Assembly (NCBI GenBank): GCA_026398535.1
Contig: JAPLSQ010000082.1
Coordinates: 84,003-120,207 of the forward strand
DNA: 36,205 nucleotides
DNA from: Candidatus Sumerlaeota bacterium
GTDB taxonomy: Bacteria; Sumerlaeota; Sumerlaeia; Sumerlaeales; Sumerlaeaceae
Direction of reading: 5' to 3'
The translations under genes were made by a program, and so were the position numbers. A model generated the notes under the pieces. The model worked only from the letters and a program-made list of their open reading frames with translations, was not told the origin of the DNA and ran no database searches. Numbering within the stretch: the first letter of the stretch is position 1; every line of letters begins with the position of its first letter. Shown here piece after piece: positions 34,607-36,205 of the stretch.

Positions 34607-36205
34607 CTACTGACGCAGTTCGACGCCCAGCTTTGTCTTGAGATCGGCGAGGATTTTGTCTTGAAGCTGGTTCACCTCGTCGTCGGTGAGCGTGCGGTCG
34701 CGCGCGTTGAACTGCAGGGAGTAGGCAAGACTCTTTTTGCCTGCGGGTATCTTTTCGCCCTCGTAAACGTCGAATAATTTGATGTCCCACAGCAGCGATT
34801 TCGTCCGTTTGGTGATGACGTTTTCGATTTCGGCGGCGGGCGTGTCGAGCTCAGCCACAAACGCAAGGTCGCGCGAAACCACGGGGAACAATGGGATATC
34901 CCCGAATTTCGGTTTCCTGGCCAGCAATGGCGCAAGCGCCGCAAAGTTGGCGAAAAGCGCGGTGACGTTGCGTTTGAGTTCCAGCCGGGCTCGGACGCGC
35001 GGATGCAATTCGCCAGTGATCAACAGCACACGACCGTCCATGACGAGGGCGGCGGATTTGCCGGGATGCAAGGCGCCCAGCCAATTTTCGTCCATGTCTT
35101 TTTGAGCGTCAGCGGGACGCACAGACTCCGCGCCGGACGCGCCAAGTGCGCGCACGATGGACTCCGCCACAGCTTTGCCCGCATGGAAATCGCCCATCTG
35201 GGCGGGGATTCGCCATGTGGATTCAACACAGGGGCCGGAGATGACGGCCGCGAACTGCCATTGTTCAGACACCGGCGAATCCCCGTCCGGTGCGTCTTTC
35301 CCGGCCGCCAGCGCGTAGACCTTGCCGATTTCGAAAAGTTTCACATCTGGCGTGCCCCGGTTCTGATTGTAGAGCACTGATTCAAGCAATCCCGGAAGCA
35401 GGTGGGTGCGCATCACGGCATACTCGGCTGACAGGGGATTATTAAGGCGCGGCGCGGTTGCGGCGTCAAAACCGCAGCGCGCGAGCGAATCCTGGGATGT
35501 GAAACTGTAATTTGAAACCTCGGTGAAACCTTCGCTCACAAGGCGCTCGCGCAATTTTCGCGTGAGCACATTGTCATCGTCCGGGTAATTGGCGCGCGTT
35601 TGGATGCGCGGGAGCTCACAGGGAATAAGGTTGTAACCGCGGATGCGCGCGATTTCCTCGACAAGGTCGGCGTCGCATTGCACATCCGCCCGGAACGATG
35701 GCGCGCGCACATTTGTGGCTCCCGCTCCTGCTGGCATGACCTCAAAACCGAGTGCGCGGAGAGGTTCGGCGATCTGCGCGTCGTTCAGTTCGCAGCCAAT
35801 GAGCATATTGACACGCGCCGTCTCGAGCAAGATGGGTTCGGGCAGGGACATCTGCGTCCCTTCGTCGAAAGCGCCCGCGCATATTTCGCCTCCGGCGGTC
35901 TCGGCTATCAGGCGTGCGGCTCGGTCGATAATCATGGGCAGTGCCATCCAGTCCGTCCCGCGCTCGAAACGGTACGACGAATCGGTTGATTTGCCAAGGC
36001 GTTTTGATGTTCGGCGGATCGTGGCCGGTGTGAAGTAGGCGCACTCCAGAAAGACATTCCGGGTATTTTCTGTGATTTCCGTGTTTCCGCACCCCATGAT
36101 GCCGGCCAGCGCAATCGGCTTTTCGGGATCCGCGATGAGCAGGTCATCGGTCGTCAATACGCATGACTGCCCGTCAAGCGTCTCCACCTGTTCGCCATCG
36201 CGGGC
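34607..36205 (-). CDS. pheT: Phenylalanyl-tRNA synthetase beta subunit (N terminus outside window)
   Basis: The frame is open through the right edge of the window (reading ARDGEQVETLDG across what would be the apparent start at 36187), so about one third of a usual 800-residue PheT is missing. Visible are the end of the B3/B4 region (AGIMGCGNTEIT, SSYRFERGTDW), the B5 domain (MLIGCELNDAQIAEPLRALG, EEIARIRGYNLIP), the catalytic-like core and the C-terminal FDX-ACB anticodon-binding domain (PLFPVVSRDLAFVAEL, AYSLQFNARDRTLTDDEV, LGVELRQ). The enzyme charges tRNA-Phe together with PheS, whose gene would lie beyond the window on the right. The stop is TAG. Confidence 0.96.
   Translation of the reverse strand, partial: ARDGEQVETLDGQSCVLTTDDLLIADPEKPIALAGIMGCGNTEITENTRNVFLECAYFTPATIRRTSKRLGKSTDSSYRFERGTDWMALPMIIDRAARLIAETAGGEICAGAFDEGTQMSLPEPILLETARVNMLIGCELNDAQIAEPLRALGFEVMPAGAGATNVRAPSFRADVQCDADLVEEIARIRGYNLIPCELPRIQTRANYPDDDNVLTRKLRERLVSEGFTEVSNYSFTSQDSLARCGFDAATAPRLNNPLSAEYAVMRTHLLPGLLESVLYNQNRGTPDVKLFEIGKVYALAAGKDAPDGDSPVSEQWQFAAVISGPCVESTWRIPAQMGDFHAGKAVAESIVRALGASGAESVRPADAQKDMDENWLGALHPGKSAALVMDGRVLLITGELHPRVRARLELKRNVTALFANFAALAPLLARKPKFGDIPLFPVVSRDLAFVAELDTPAAEIENVITKRTKSLLWDIKLFDVYEGEKIPAGKKSLAYSLQFNARDRTLTDDEVNQLQDKILADLKTKLGVELRQ

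Overview
The window is a GC-rich stretch of ordinary bacterial chromosome with dense, mostly housekeeping genes on both strands. I see no rRNA, tRNA, CRISPR array, transposase or phage gene. The cell is probably diderm: there is a LolC/LolD lipoprotein-export pair, several lipobox proteins, a PilB/GspE assembly ATPase and a DUF3300 envelope protein. McsA/McsB, best known from Firmicutes, sits beside this Gram-negative gear. An uncultured PVC-, Lentisphaerota- or Sumerlaeota-like lineage would fit, but the phylum cannot be fixed by reading alone.

Layout. 1-1313: the 3' end of a large repetitive secreted protein, closed by a strong terminator. 1341-8235, all minus strand: a GT4 glycosyltransferase, a DUF3300 protein with a fresh internal duplication, QueE (7-deazaguanine synthesis) and PilB. 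8599-10557, plus strand: a small lipoprotein, then the McsA-McsB protein-arginine kinase pair. 10735-14958, minus strand: trigger factor and an incomplete nucleoside-type ABC importer (one permease and a two-domain ATPase, coupled by an ATGA overlap). 15110-21259, plus strand: two tiny paralogous Cys/Pro-rich lipoproteins, a membrane pyrophosphatase, LolC-LolD and CarA. 21268-22661, minus strand: TsaB coupled to a short RdgC-like protein. 22812-27542, plus strand: a secreted phosphoesterase/beta-propeller fusion and a large soluble hybrid histidine kinase. 27709-31053, minus strand: a compact run of a secreted repeat-like protein, FolP and two membrane proteins. 31218-32150, plus strand: a DUF4380-type mutarotase-fold protein. 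32190-36205, minus strand: a DppA-type D-aminopeptidase, HslU and the C-terminal two thirds of PheT.

Several genes stand without their usual partners (CarA without CarB, HslU without HslV, PilB without PilC/PilT, the importer without its second permease and binding protein, McsAB without CtsR/ClpC). Operons are therefore scattered, which suits a lineage far from the model phyla. Non-ATG starts recur: TTG for mcsB, lolC and rdgC, GTG for tig.

I did not find a convincing new multi-gene system. The best leads are the paired mini-lipoproteins with a shared leader, the recent 114-bp duplication in the DUF3300 gene, four TGACATC repeats upstream of it, the lone-permease importer, and a coherent but startless reading frame between mcsB and tig that looks like a gene remnant.
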